Below the pieces are notes generated by a model. The model was not told the origin of the DNA and did no database searches. It was given only the letters and a program-made list of their open reading frames with translations. The translations under genes were made by a program, and so were the position numbers. DNA of 64,000 nt from Epiperipatus broadwayi (lineage: Eukaryota; Onychophora; Udeonychophora; Euonychophora; Peripatidae): contig JAQFVV010000031.1 in the NCBI GenBank assembly GCA_028023455.1, forward strand, positions 3,412,001 to 3,476,000. The letters are read 5' to 3'. Positions 1-11,542 of the stretch are shown piece after piece. Position 1 is the first letter of the stretch; every line of letters starts with the position of its first letter.

Positions 1-2
1 AT

Positions 3-92
3 GAATTCTGTATTGTGAATGTTGCCATTTTATCTTCCGAAGTTGTAGCTTTAATGAAATCATTATCTGATATTATCAATCTTACCAAATGA
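3..92 (+). other. Short open frame reaching the window edge; unassigned
   Basis: A reading frame is open from the first bases of the window to a TGA near position 90. It reads as a moderately hydrophobic peptide ending ALMKSLSDIINLTK. It is slightly richer in G and C than the DNA after it. It could be the end of an exon or of a decayed transposon frame that begins before the window. I do not recognise the peptide, and a 29-codon open frame at an edge is weak evidence. Confidence 0.15.
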
Positions 93-729
93 CAATTGTT
101 TTTTAAAAAAAGTTTTTTTTTTTTAAAGATTATTATAATGAATAATTATTTGTAAATCAAAGTAATAGATACAAATTGATGATGATGATCATTATGGTGA
201 ATCCTTGCATGAATGTGGCTCATCTCAAAGTGATCTGGGAAAAAAAAAATTTTAATTTGAAGATAAGCTATACATACAAAAGAAATATGGGTATTTCCAA
301 GATTGACTATATCAACCCAATCATGATAAATATTTGAAACTATTAAATTTAAAAAATATTTTAAAAATAGATACATTGAATTTTTAACTTTATTTTTTAA
401 AAGTTTTTGATTGCAAATTTCTCATGCATCTAAATTTTCAAAGAGAAAAAAAAACATTCAAAAAGGTATATTTTTAGAAAGTCATTATAGGATTTTATTT
501 TTTATTTTTAAAAAATATTATATGAACAGAAAAATTAGATACAGGAAACCAGTTGAAATTTTAATTTAAATTTTCACTTATTTTGATCACTTCTGTTTTA
601 GTAAGGATGAAGAAAGACTTGAATAGAATTATTGTAATATAACACTCTATAGTATTAAGAAATGACCAAAACTTTTAAAATGGAGGAATTTATATTGTTT
701 TAAACCAAACTATCCCAAGCATTTATTTT

Positions 730-1790
730 TATATTTTTGCTAATTTGTATGATTTTTTATTCTTTGAAAATACCTTTGTTAGTAATATTTTATCTGTTAC
801 AGAAAGTAAATAATGAAACATATGGGTTCCTATTATTGCATTTGCATCTAAAAAGTGATTTTCAAGACTCTCCTGAGTATTGTTTTTATTAAAGAAAAAC
901 AATTCCGTGGAGTCAGTATTGAATTTAAACCACATAAATAGTTGAAAAGGGTCACAATTTGCTCTTCATAGATTTTCTGGAGATGGATCTTTGTTGCTAA
1001 TTTCTTCATGGTTCTCCCAAACCATTGCACACTTCTTTAACATATTGCTATGTAGAAATGCCATTCAGCTTTAATTTTCAAATCACTTTTATATAGCGTA
1101 TATTTGAGAATTTTTTCCATTTTTAAATTATGTTGCAGAACCTCTAAACAGGATCTGTAATCACTTGTATCATTGAGCGTAATGCTTTTTGATTTAGCAA
1201 CTGGTATCATTAACACATTTTGATGTGTTATTCAAAAATAAGCTGTCATTTCTTCCAACTAAGATGCAGTATTTGATTTTGTCTTGAACAATTCTTTTAA
1301 ATTTCTCAATATTAGTCTTTCTTTGCACATGTATTGTAGTTTTGCGCTTTTGTTTACTAAAACAAATATTTTTTCCAATAATATATTTGTATAAAAAATT
1401 TCCAGCTTTTGGATTTACTATTGCAAATTATATCTTTTCTTTTACCAAAACCTAAAGCTTCTATTTTATTTTTTGCCATTCTGTTATCAACTCCAAATTC
1501 CTCTTCTGTTTATTTGCATGTCCATCTTTTTGTTAACAGTTCAAATTTAGATTTTTATGTGCATTTAGATTTTCTTCTTAAAACTTTTCATTTATCTGCT
1601 CTAATCAGTATTTTCTCTATCAAATATTTTTTTTTAATTTTTCTCACATTTTTAACATAATACAATAATGGAACATGCAAATTGTTCTTGGTGACTTACC
1701 AAGACTGCGAAGAGACTTGTTGAGATTTATTTAAGTCAATATTATGACCTGGCATCTTTTGCTCCCATATATCTATTTTTGATTTGTTTG
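730..1790 (-). pseudogene. Decayed protein-coding relic, family unknown
   Basis: On the minus strand, overlapping open segments in shifting frames read as protein-like sequence with mixed charged and aromatic residues, for example MPGHNIDLNKSQQ near 1715-1755 and TMKKLATKIHLQKIYEEQ near 960-1015, interrupted by stops and frame changes. Base composition is less extreme than the flanks. This is what an old transposon coding region or processed pseudogene looks like. I could not match it to a reverse transcriptase, hAT, Tc1 or integrase motif. It is probably dead; the family is open. Confidence 0.25.
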
Positions 1791-3140
1791 TTTCTTTCAT
1801 CTATCACATTTTACCCTGTGTTATATGTTATCTATTACATTATACATCCATTATCCATTCTATTATGAATGACATTAATTCATACATATTAATGTGCCTC
1901 TTTGTTAAATGGGTTGCACCAGAAAATATTCGTTCAACACTATTTGTATATATAATATTTACATGCTATATATATATAGTAGTCATTTGAAATAATTAAA
2001 AAAAAAAACTGCAACATACATAGAGCACATTTTTTTAGAAAGCCAGAACAAAATTGAATAATGGCTATTGTTTTCAGCAGTAAGATATGTAGAGCTATTT
2101 TATAACTTAATGCTGGCTCAATGTCACTGAAATTTCCAGAAACTCTGCTGAACATTATTTACACTAATGTTCTAACTTGAACAATTTGGTTTTCCAAAGC
2201 TACTTTATTTTTTGGATTAGTTTATTTAATTTTTGTAGATATGTCAGTCTGATAACTTCATTCTTGTTTAAATTATTTTTGATCCAGAAAATATTTTTTA
2301 AAAGTTTCTCTTTATTATCCATATTAAACTTTCTACAAATGATATTAAGACAGATATTTTTTAAATGGTCTCCTTTCAAATTTTTTCTTTTTTTTTTAAA
2401 TTTAGGTTTATGAAAAATTCAAGATCAAAAATTTTAGTGAATGTCTTAGAAAAAAAATTATTGATGTTACATATCATATGAAAGCTTAAAACATAAGTGC
2501 AATTTGTTACTATTTTGTATCCTGTTTTAATTCTAGTTTCCTCGTGTAATTTGCATATGAGCATAAAAATGAGATTTGATTTTTTTTTTTTTAATTTTTG
2601 ATGATAGATTTTTTAAGCCAAATTTTAAAAAATTCCAAAATAGTTATAATCGAATTTCTTAAAATATTAGATCATTTGACACAGAATGACCAAGTTGTAA
2701 AAGTTGATATAATGGTATAGTATTATTTTAATTAAATACAAAAAGAAAAGGCCAGATTATAAATATTACTTATAATGATAGATAGATGATAAAATTGTTG
2801 AAAATTTTTTATTGGGATTAACAACTCTTTGAGATCTGAATCCCCCTTTAGTACTTCTTTTCAGACGTTTAGATTTTAAATTGAGTTTATGCGGAATCAG
2901 TAAATCTTAAAGTTATGGGTATCGCACCATTTGTTCCCCATCTTGTTACATTTAAAAAGATGTATGGTATTTTTTTTCTACGATGAAACTTAGATTTTTT
3001 TATGAATTTTTTTCTAAAATGCAATTTTTAATTTTTTATATTTTTGGATTTAATAATTGTAAACGTTTTTTACTGCTGAAATGGATTCTCTCACCTCTTG
3101 TTTTAGTTCTGATTTGGATATGAAATTCCCTATTGCTAGG
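1791..3140. other. AT-rich DNA with no supported gene
   Basis: The stretch is dominated by A/T homopolymers and short TA runs, for example near 1950-2000 and 2580-2595. The open frames are short, hydrophobic and F/L/I/K-biased, as expected by chance at this composition. I see no splice-bounded exon, RNA gene or transposon end. Confidence 0.5.
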
Positions 3141-3225
3141 GTCTTCTTCACAACCGGACTTGGATTTGATTCTGGACAATAACGTTTATGAGTCGCGAGT
3201 GCCAGGAGATTTCTCATCACTCGTG
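3141..3225 (+). CDS. Candidate internal exon, GC-richer island, product unknown
   Basis: An island clearly richer in G and C than its surroundings is bounded on the plus strand by an acceptor (ttccctattgctag) and a consensus donor (gtgagt). Only one plus frame is open across it, entering in phase 1 and leaving in phase 0, and it contains PDLDLILDNNVYESRVPG. The minus strand is also open for about 40 codons here, running on to a gtgag donor near 3092, and contains RNLLALATHKRYCPESN. The coding strand is therefore not settled. It may be a real exon of an unrecognised gene or a piece of a dispersed repeat. It does not match TAF10, whose last exon lies 2.2 kb downstream. Confidence 0.4.
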
Positions 3226-5048
3226 AGTATTCAATTAGTGATTTTTATTACTTATTTTCTTTATATGATTACATATGTGTGGAAAGCAATAAATATGCTG
3301 TAGAATTTTAGGCAATTTACATTTCAGTGACAATATACTCTATCTCATGCATCAGTTCATCTAGATCATTATCTCCCACACATATATATAATCAGTGCTC
3401 ATAATAAATTTGTTTATTTTGATATTTATTGATTTACTTCATTTTATCTTAAGGAAGTTTTTGTTTGGTATTTATTTTTTGAGTACACTTTTTTTATTTG
3501 AAAAGAATACATATTTTAGGTCGCCTCTCTTCCCTCATTTTTCAGTAATATAATAATTATATTTTTTCATATATTACAATTTACTAAAATTCTCTTTGCA
3601 TAATATCTCATGCACTGTTTTTACTGTTATTTTTTTTTTGCCCTCTCTAAAACCAAGCATATTTTGAACAGATATCCTGCATCGAAGGACTAGCAGTCAC
3701 CCTACATGGAAGGACTAGATCTGAGTCTGCTAGTAAAAATAAAAGTCACCAATCAGTTTGTTTTTATAATTTTTACATTGAAAAATTATCTCAAATCAAG
3801 TTATGAATCAATTTTTTCAGCATTTTATGACAGATGTGATGAAGCTGCCTACGAAAATGTCATTTTAACATTTAACTTTCAAAATTTAGAATTCATGAAC
3901 CAAGTGTAAAAATAAACATTTTTAAAAATATTAAAAAAAAATTTTTTCTTGTTTTTATTTTTTAAGTAATAATTATTTTATCAGCTTCATTACATTCTTT
4001 CATATGTATATATTTTTATATTTATTGTATTCACACAGAAGATATGTTATAAATTATATTTGTTGTAATTTTTTTTTTTAAATTTCATAATGATGAAATA
4101 GGTCTCACAGTTTAAATTAAGATAAAAAGGAAATGAAAGAATGGTAGGTTTTTGGAGAAAAAATTATATAATTTTAATGAACACATGGTTTAAAAAGTGC
4201 AAAAAGAGAATTTAATTAAACTTGGAAAAATCCTGAGATAATAAAAATAGATTTTATTTAGATTTATGATTTGATTAAAATTAAGTTTAAAAATAGTTTT
4301 AAGAATGGATGTGCACCATATCATTATAGTGATAGAATTGAGATTATCTTACAAAAGAATAAGAATTGAGACAATAATAAAATGACTATTGATAAATTTA
4401 AATGAGGTATTTAAGGGAAATTTTTAGCTGTTGGATAAGAAAATAAGTTGATAAATAATGAATTTAAATAATGTACTCCATAGACGACCAGTAGCTAGAA
4501 GCTAATCTTAGGATTTGTTTGTCATTAACATTATTCATGCTTACGGAGATAATTATGTAGTGGAATGAAGAGAAAGTAAACAATAAATAAAAAAATTATT
4601 CTTACATATAGTATGTGCAGTGATAAATATGGACAAATATATATATATATTTTTTTAAACAGTCAAATTTGTTATTAGTAAATTTTTTAAAAGTATTTTA
4701 CTTTCATTCAAAGTTCTTAAATTTTTTGAAATATTTTTAAAATGCAAATTACAACAATGTATATTCTAAAAAATATAATATTCAGCAATTCAATATGAAC
4801 TATCTATCAATACAATTTTTTTTTCTCCATATATTTATTATCATTAAAACAACAGGAATAGATTTACTACACTCATGCTGGTATGGATGAAGTGATTACA
4901 AACTTTTAAGATCCTATTTCATTTATTAATTATAATCAGATATCTATTCGGAAGATTCAATTATATTTAAATAATATCTTGTAGTTAGATACAATAGTTC
5001 TATTTGATTGCTTTTTTCCCTTTTCTATTTATCATCTTTTAATTACAG
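3226..5048. other. AT-rich intergenic or intronic DNA
   Basis: Mostly A/T runs. A 17-18 bp direct repeat around ATCGAAGGACTAG and ATGGAAGGACTAG lies at about 3680-3712, followed by a short open frame to 3909 that I cannot assign. If the TAF10 exon downstream is spliced to exons before this window, all of this would be intron. Confidence 0.4.
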
Positions 5049-5143
5049 AAGAAAACTTGCTTTTGAATCAATGCATTAGAGAAGCTGTCACATATGAATT
5101 AGAAACATACATTTTAGGAAAAAAGTTGAAATTATTTTTTTAA
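5049..5143 (+). CDS. Weak candidate exon with stop, product unknown
   Basis: It follows an acceptor-like tract (ccctttt...aattacag). One frame entering in phase 1 reads 30 residues including NQCIREAVTYELETYILG and ends in TAA. The text looks more protein-like than chance frames nearby. Against it, the end becomes homopolymeric, no upstream exon fits with certainty, and acceptor-like sites are common in T-rich DNA. It is listed as a possibility only. Confidence 0.2.
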
Positions 5144-5379
5144 TTATTAATTTTATTTGTATATAATTATTACAATGTGTATAATGTATTTTGTCAAGTA
5201 GCTCTTCCTCAATATATTATGTAAAAATTTTATTCATATTTATGTAGATCTTACATCAAGATATGATTTTTTATAAAGTTAATGTCATTAACTATCACTT
5301 TTATAGGATGTAGACAGCATTTAATGATTTACCAACAAAATTTATATTTATTCTTATATGTTGTTGTTTTTTTTTTAAG

Positions 5380-5469
5380 GATAAGCGGTACACACTTACA
5401 ATGGAAGACATCACACCTGCATTAAGTGAATATGGAATTAATGTCAAGAAACCTTACTATTTCACATAG
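5380..5469 (+). CDS. TAF10: TAF10, C-terminal coding exon (TFIID/SAGA subunit 10)
   Basis: TAF10 is a histone-fold subunit shared by the general transcription factor TFIID and the SAGA coactivator in the nucleus. This exon encodes 29 residues and a TAG stop and contains [20 protein letters not shown], followed by a short KPYYFT tail. That is the highly conserved C-terminus of animal TAF10, ending in the last part of the histone fold. The exon opens directly after a T-rich acceptor ending ttttttttaag, enters in phase 0, and starts at the Asp-Lys that follows the Lys/Ser-rich linker in other species. AATAAA signals follow at about 5741 and 5751. The earlier part of the histone fold (the SDIANDALQHCK region of animal proteins) was not found upstream, so the preceding intron either exceeds 5.3 kb or the exon has been separated from its gene. 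Confidence 0.92.
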   Translation, partial: DKRYTLTMEDITPALSEYGINVKKPYYFT

Positions 5470-5740
5470 TGCTAAAATATCTTTTTAAAATTATATTTCC
5501 ATCATTTTTTTTTTTAAAAAAAAAAAAGTTGTTCAAAGTTTGTTTGGAGTATATTTTTTGCCATTTATTTGCAAGATTATTTTACTTTATATCAGAATAT
5601 TGCATATCTGCTTATTCTGTTAATTCTTTGAACAAATTAAAACGTGTTTGTGTGGTTAAATGTTTTGAAACAATTATATAAAAAAAAATTAAATTATTTT
5701 ACAATATTTTCATTTATACAAATAATGGATTTTGTTTTTA

Positions 5741-5756
5741 AATAAAAGATAATAAA
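5741..5756 (+). promoter_or_regulatory. Likely TAF10 polyadenylation signals
   Basis: Two AATAAA hexamers lie close together about 270-285 bases after the TAF10 stop codon. They are the first such cluster after the stop and would give a short 3' UTR. AATAAA is frequent by chance in DNA this AT-rich, so the assignment rests on position. Confidence 0.4.
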
Positions 5757-6303
5757 ATAATTTCACTAGTGGAGTTTTATTTTTAATTTGAAATAGTTTG
5801 GCTTGAAACTTACTATTTGCTTTGTTTATTTATGTTGAAGAAAATGAAATATTTTACATACAAATATGAAATGATTTTAATAAGTGTTATATTAATGTTT
5901 TTCTTATACACATATTGATAGCAGTTATAAAGTTATTTTTGTAACAAAAATTTTTAGATATTACAATTTTGATGTTAGTACTATATTTTTATTATTTCAA
6001 TGAAGTACAATGAAAAATATTTCAATAATAAATGTCTTCAACATTGAGTTTCATATTTTAAATGCTTGTTTTATATCTTATTATCATGTGACTAGATATA
6101 AATTTAGATACATATTCAGTTATTACAATGATTTTTTTGTTTACATGTGATTAAATGGCCTGTTTACACTATTTTTTTTAATATTATCATTTTTAATGTC
6201 TCTTAGTTTGATTTTTTTCTGGGCAGGATGTTTTACCCAATTTCATTTCTCTATTAGAAATATTTAGTTTTTTTATATCTTATTTAATTCTTTTTAATTC
6301 CAG

Positions 6304-6360
6304 GTAAATGAAATTTCGACAACGATTATTTGCCAAGAAAGTCTTAGAGACTTATTCTAA
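6304..6360 (+). CDS. Candidate short terminal exon, product unknown
   Basis: A good acceptor (tctttttaattccag) is followed by a phase-0 frame of 18 residues, containing NEISTTIICQESLRDLF, and a TAA stop. Its phase would allow direct joining to the candidate exon at 3141-3225, which exits in phase 0. I do not recognise the peptide. It is short enough that chance cannot be excluded. Confidence 0.25.
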   Translation, partial: VNEISTTIICQESLRDLF

Positions 6361-6892
6361 TTAATTATCTAATCAATGTGTGTGTGTGTGCAGTCAAGTT
6401 TTTTTATAACTGACTAATAGGAGCAAGAGTATTTGTGATAGATATGTTAAATATTTTATTTAAGTATTAAAAAAAATAATAATTTTCAATAGAAAGATAG
6501 CTTTTTTCTTGTTGTGTGATATTTTAGTGCTATTAAAAATACAATGTGTGAATATGTATATATTAAATAGTCATGAGTTTAATGCTCTTCATAAAAAAAT
6601 TGCTTCAAATTATCTGGTATGTGTTTGTTTTGAGATTTAATGTGCAGTAAATAATAAAGCAAAACAAAATTGTTTTTTTGCATTATTCATTACATTTGAG
6701 AGATTAATTATTTAAATTTTAGTTCAGATTTTTCTTTAGTTTAAGCAGATAAAGTTTGAACTTCTAAAATGTTTTTTATAGTAGTAAAGTTATAAAAAAA
6801 TGTTACTATAAAACAATTAATAATTATTATTAACCTGATTATATATAATTATCATTAATAGTCATTTATAAACAAGTTTGTTATTCTAACAG

Positions 6893-6985
6893 AAGGAGAA
6901 AAAAATAGATAAAGATAGAAAAAAAAGTAAATTAAGAAATACAGATCAATCTGTGATCATAGGCAGTACAACTTACTTGATTCGG
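6893..6985 (+). CDS. Candidate internal exon with strong donor, product unknown
   Basis: An acceptor (ttattctaacag) opens a phase-0 frame of 31 residues. A Lys/Arg/Asp-rich part (KEKKIDKDRKKSK) is followed by a mixed part with SVIIGSTTYLIR. It ends at a consensus donor (gtaagt) in phase 2. The composition is less AT-extreme than the flanks, especially over the last 50 bases. The basic N-terminal part followed by an aliphatic strand resembles a linker entering a folded domain, but I cannot name a family. Exons in compatible phase further downstream on this strand are at 39898-39972 and 40130-40188. Confidence 0.4.
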
Positions 6986-7358
6986 ATGTAAGTCTTGCAA
7001 AATTTATAATATTTTGTTATTTAGAAAATTTAATATTTAACATTTTAAATAATTTGAAATTTATTTATTTTTTTTGTCTTAAAAATTCAAAATTGTTAAA
7101 GTGATTACTAGCTTTCTATACTCTCTTCCGGCTAATTTTTGTTTTCTTAAATAGTTATCAGCTGACATAAGAGATATTTTCTACTTTATCATTTTCTAAA
7201 AATGTTAAAAATGGTTTAAGATATTATTTGTTTAATTCTGATATATAGTTAACATAGTTAAACATTTTTTGTCTGTCATTAATCAGATTAATTTTAATTT
7301 AAAATTTTACACTTCTTTAACTGACATAACTATATTCTAATAAATTTTAAAATTGGCA

Positions 7359-7652
7359 AAACTCATTATACGCATTGCCACACACAGCAAGCTAGAGTAA
7401 TCAATGGATGCCAAAAGGCTTGTGCATAAAATCCCCATCTAGTGCCTACTCATCCAACATCCGTAGACTAGTTTCTGGCTTGTGGCCTTCGTCAGTGAGG
7501 AGCCTTGGATCTGAGAGCCGAAGGCCACAAGCCAGAAACTAGTCTTGGGATGTTGGATGAGTAGGCACTAGATGGCGATTTTATGCACAAGCCTTTTGGC
7601 ATCCATTGATTACTCTAACTTGCTGTGTGTGGCAATACATATAGTGAATTTT
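7359..7652. repeat. Near-perfect hairpin (foldback) element, family F
   Basis: Left arm 7359-7492 and right arm 7519-7652 are reverse complements with only a few mismatches, around a loop of about 26 bases. The arms carry the family motifs TAGTGCCTACTCATCCAA and CTAGTTTCTGGCTTGTGGCC. The same motifs recur at 21.7-22.65 kb, 41.15-41.43 kb and, diverged, at 59.44-59.57 kb. The close match of the arms implies recent formation or gene-conversion-like repair. It encodes nothing and behaves like a foldback/MITE element; a transcript would fold into a dsRNA of about 130 bp. Confidence 0.9.
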
Positions 7653-10600
7653 GTCTGTTTTAAAACAGTTGTAAGCAAGCATAAGAAGTGGTGGTCATGT
7701 GATGTTTATTGGCTTAGAAATTTTAAAATGTTAAGCCTTCAAGTGAAGAGACTTTAATACTATCATTTTACAAAATAGAAAAAGATATGTTGTAATAGCA
7801 AAAGATTTTAGTATTTTCCTAAAATAGTTTATCAACAGACAGTATTTGATAAATAAATTAACATTTTTAAATGAATGTGAATATTTAAATATAATGAGAA
7901 CATAATATGGCTACAATTGACAACTTTTTTTCAAGTACATTTTTAAAAAAAACATTTTGTTTTAAGTCTTTATAATGAGAGGGGAAGTGCAAAGGTAAAC
8001 TGTTACAGAAAATATTGACAGATTAGAAAAATTTAATCATATGATTGTTAAATAAGTTAAATCTAAACAGTTTATCTACTTTTTGTAAATATTAAATGAT
8101 TAGTAAATTATCTAAATAGCTTTCTACTATTTGGAAACATTAAAATAGACTTTTTTAATTTGTTAAAAATAATTTATTACTATAAATATATAGTATGAGA
8201 CATGGATATATACAAAATGATCAATTATTGAATTGAGAAATGATTTTAAAAAATTATGATAAACAAATGAAAATTATTATACTATTTTTTAATTCAAAAT
8301 TTTTTGCTTTTTTTGGTTTCTGTTAAACAAGTAGCTGATAATTTGAATTGTTTTATGTTTACCATGACTTCATATTATAGTTGTACATCAATGTATTTAT
8401 TTACAAAATTTGATGGTTGAAGGGCATTAAAATTTTCATTTAATATTCATCTGAATTTTTTAGTTATATATTGTTTTAAGTTAAACACAGATAATGGTAA
8501 AAAAATTATTCTTATTCTTTTTAAATGAAATCGTTTATAACAAGTCTCGCAAAATATATATAAAAAGTTATTAAATAGATAGGATTTTCATTCCCAAGCT
8601 CACTTAAATTAATATCATTTTATGGATATTTCAACCAAGAATTTTCAATTTAGTATAAGAAATGGTATTCTTATGAACCTTCCAAGCAAATTTATTTTTC
8701 CAGTTTCAAAAGTAAAACTAGATGAATTAGATTTTCCTAGGCATATTTGAAGTCTTATCAACAGATTAAAATAATCAATTCATGATCATTCGCTTTTATA
8801 AATGGAGTTTAATAGCTGCTGATCTATATAGATGTAGACACACAAATCATTAATTACTTAGTTAATAGCTGTTGAATCTATGACAACATTGGCAGAATTG
8901 AAGGAGTTATTAAAGCCACTAGTGAATTCATTTCCTGGTTGGAATGTTTACAGGTTTTTTTTAATATTTTGTAAATAGTTAAGCTACCTAAATCAAATTT
9001 ATATGCGAAATAAATTAATGCCCCATTAAATAAGATTATTTTGCTATTTTAGAACATTATCTAGAGTGTTTGTAAATTTTTTAACTAATAAATATAATAT
9101 CTTATTTAAAATTGATTCAATCTTTAATCTCAAAACCATCAGTTAAGCAAATTTCTAATCAAGAAGATACTTACACTCTTAAACCAGCAACTACCTTTTA
9201 TATTGCATTATCATAGAAAATAACATGTAAATATTAGTAGAGACTTAATAGTCTTTACAACAGTTTTAAAGCTAAACAACTATATTTTTAATATAGCATT
9301 CTTTTAAAGTGTATGAGTAGCTAAATAATCTCTCCATCTCCCCTCCAAGTTATAATATGCAAATATTAATTGATATAATTTAATTTTTTTCATCCATTGA
9401 TTTACACTTCTCAATATATATTAAAGCCTAAAATAATTTTCATATTTTCTTTACAGATTGTTTTTTTTTTGTTGTTGTTGTTGTTATTATTTTATTTGCA
9501 TCACTAACATTAATATGTGTGTTAGGGAATAATATTGATGATAATCGATCACACAGTTATGTTAACAAAAAAAAATTCACACTGAACATGAAAAAGCACT
9601 CATATATTTCTTTTAAAATTTTGTTAATAGCCAAAGAAAAAACAACTAATCATCAGGAGTACATATTATCTTGATATACTTAGAATAATTATAAAATAAA
9701 CTTTTAAAGGAAAAATTAAAATCAGTATGTAATAATTATATTACATTTTTTAAAAAGCATTGAAAAAATGTCAAATTATTCTTCTATATATAGTAATAAT
9801 TGCAATATAATTATGTACAGGTTACTTAAACTTACAAGAGATGACTTAGGAATAGAATAAATGAAGTAAATTATTTTTAATACAGATGTTCAATGTAAAT
9901 AGAGAAAATTGTGTCTTATTCAGTACTTCCCCTTTTTTCCAATGTATAAAAAGTAATTGCAATTAATATAAAACATCAGTATTAAGATCAGACTTATATG
10001 ATTACATTATGAAATTGGCATCAACTCAAAATCTTAAAATATTTTTGAATCTCAAGTTATTAGCTTAGAATAAAAAAAGTAAAAATGGCTGCTACTTCAA
10101 ATCCTATCAGTAACTGGAAATAACTGAAGAAATGAACATAGCAATATCATCTAGTATCCATTACTTTTTTAAAACTGTGATAGGTGTCTCTGGAGTGGAG
10201 AAAATGAATTACTGTTCATAATATCAGTAGTAATAAAAATAAGTTGTTTTTTTTCTTCTAAATTTATGTACATCAATTTACTTGATGAATTTTTCAAAAT
10301 CTTATTGGAAAGTAGCATTTTAGCTGAGGAGTTATCACTATTTGAGATTATAACAATTCGTCTTAATGAAACTAGTTTTCCGAAGGATATTTTCTTAAAC
10401 AGACAAATTTTACAAGTTATTTTTAAAGTTAAATTATTGAAAGAAAAGTATATAGTATTAGATTTGCCGTAAGTTCTTATTTGGAATTCTTAAATGTACT
10501 AATAAGACTAATAATATTAAAACTTTGTTTGTGCAAGTGTCCATTTTAACATTTTTTTTTAATGCTTCAACATTAGATACAGAGAATTCAGAGAAAGCTT

Positions 10601-11065
10601 TTATTTCTTATTGGAAATCAAATTTTTCTTGGAGACTAAAGCAAACCTTTGTCCAAAGTTATTGGAAATAATAATATCAGTGCTGTAAACTAAACTCAAA
10701 TGGTTATTTTATTATGCAATACATGAACATGCAGAAAAATCTTTAATAGGAAATTTGAATGTAACCACAATTCAAAGAGTAATATCTAATGGATTATAAG
10801 TTCATAGAAAAAAATTCTTAGTAGTTTTCTGACAGTGATTTTCTTATTAATGAATTAATTAAGAGAAAATGTGGTTTTTGTGTTATGGCAGAATAGTAAA
10901 TTGAATGTGAAACTTCACTACAATTATAGAAAATTGAATGTAGAAATATGACTGAAAAGAATTTTATAAAACTGCAAAAGATATACAGATTAACTGATTG
11001 TGGTCATTAGATCTTTTTTTTACACAGTAAATAAATAATTTAAAAATGTATTCTGGAATTTTTTA
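7653..11065. other. AT-rich DNA with no supported gene
   Basis: No exon, RNA gene or transposon end is supportable. A (GTT)n run lies near 9470-9487. Short frames such as 10266-10472 have the F/I/L/K bias of chance frames. The patch near 10080-10200 is slightly richer in G and C but has no open frame. Confidence 0.5.
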
Positions 11066-11150
11066 AGTTTGAGCCTGGAAGTGACAGAACTGGGGTAGCA
11101 ATCCATGGACCTTTATCTCCAGAGTCCATTACTATACTAAACTATGCAGG
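11066..11150 (-). repeat. tRNA-derived SINE, family 2
   Basis: Read on the minus strand, it begins with a tRNA-like head (TTTAGTATAGTAATGG, a degraded A box) and continues to a TACCCCAGTTCTGTCA block. The same block is found at 36925-37014 and 20530-20590. The better preserved copies carry an A box (TAGCATAGTGG) and a B-box-like GGTTTGACCCC, which marks a tRNA-headed SINE rather than a functional tRNA. This copy is diverged and truncated. Confidence 0.55.
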
Positions 11151-11542
11151 GTGTTTTTTATTTTGCTGCAGTGAAAATAATATATGGACCTGAAAAGTGA
11201 TAATCTATTAAATCTATGGATTTCAAACATGTAAAAGGAATATTTTGAATAATATATAAATTAATTACATGTCAGTTTTTAAAGATATAATCATCATATT
11301 TATTTATTTAGGTTTAGACAAAGATATTCAGTTTAAAAAAGTTAAAAGTTCTGTATAATTTTTAAAATGTAGTGGGGATATGGTAGTTTCAAAATTATTG
11401 GAACTTTTTAAGGATTATATGGACTTGTAAAACACTCTGATTCTTAAGAATGCTTCCATTGTTACAATTTTATAAAAATTAAGGGAATTAAAAAAATTGC
11501 AGTAATTGTGAGACATCCTAAGCACAAAAGTTCTTTCAAGTA

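Noticed and set aside
3661-3909. Possible TAF10 upstream exon, because a frame reads SESASKNK, like the linker before the last exon.
   Set aside because: No GT donor gives the phase-0 junction needed to join DKRYTL; the frame contains nothing of the TAF10 histone fold; the block carries a short direct repeat and is more likely unrelated.
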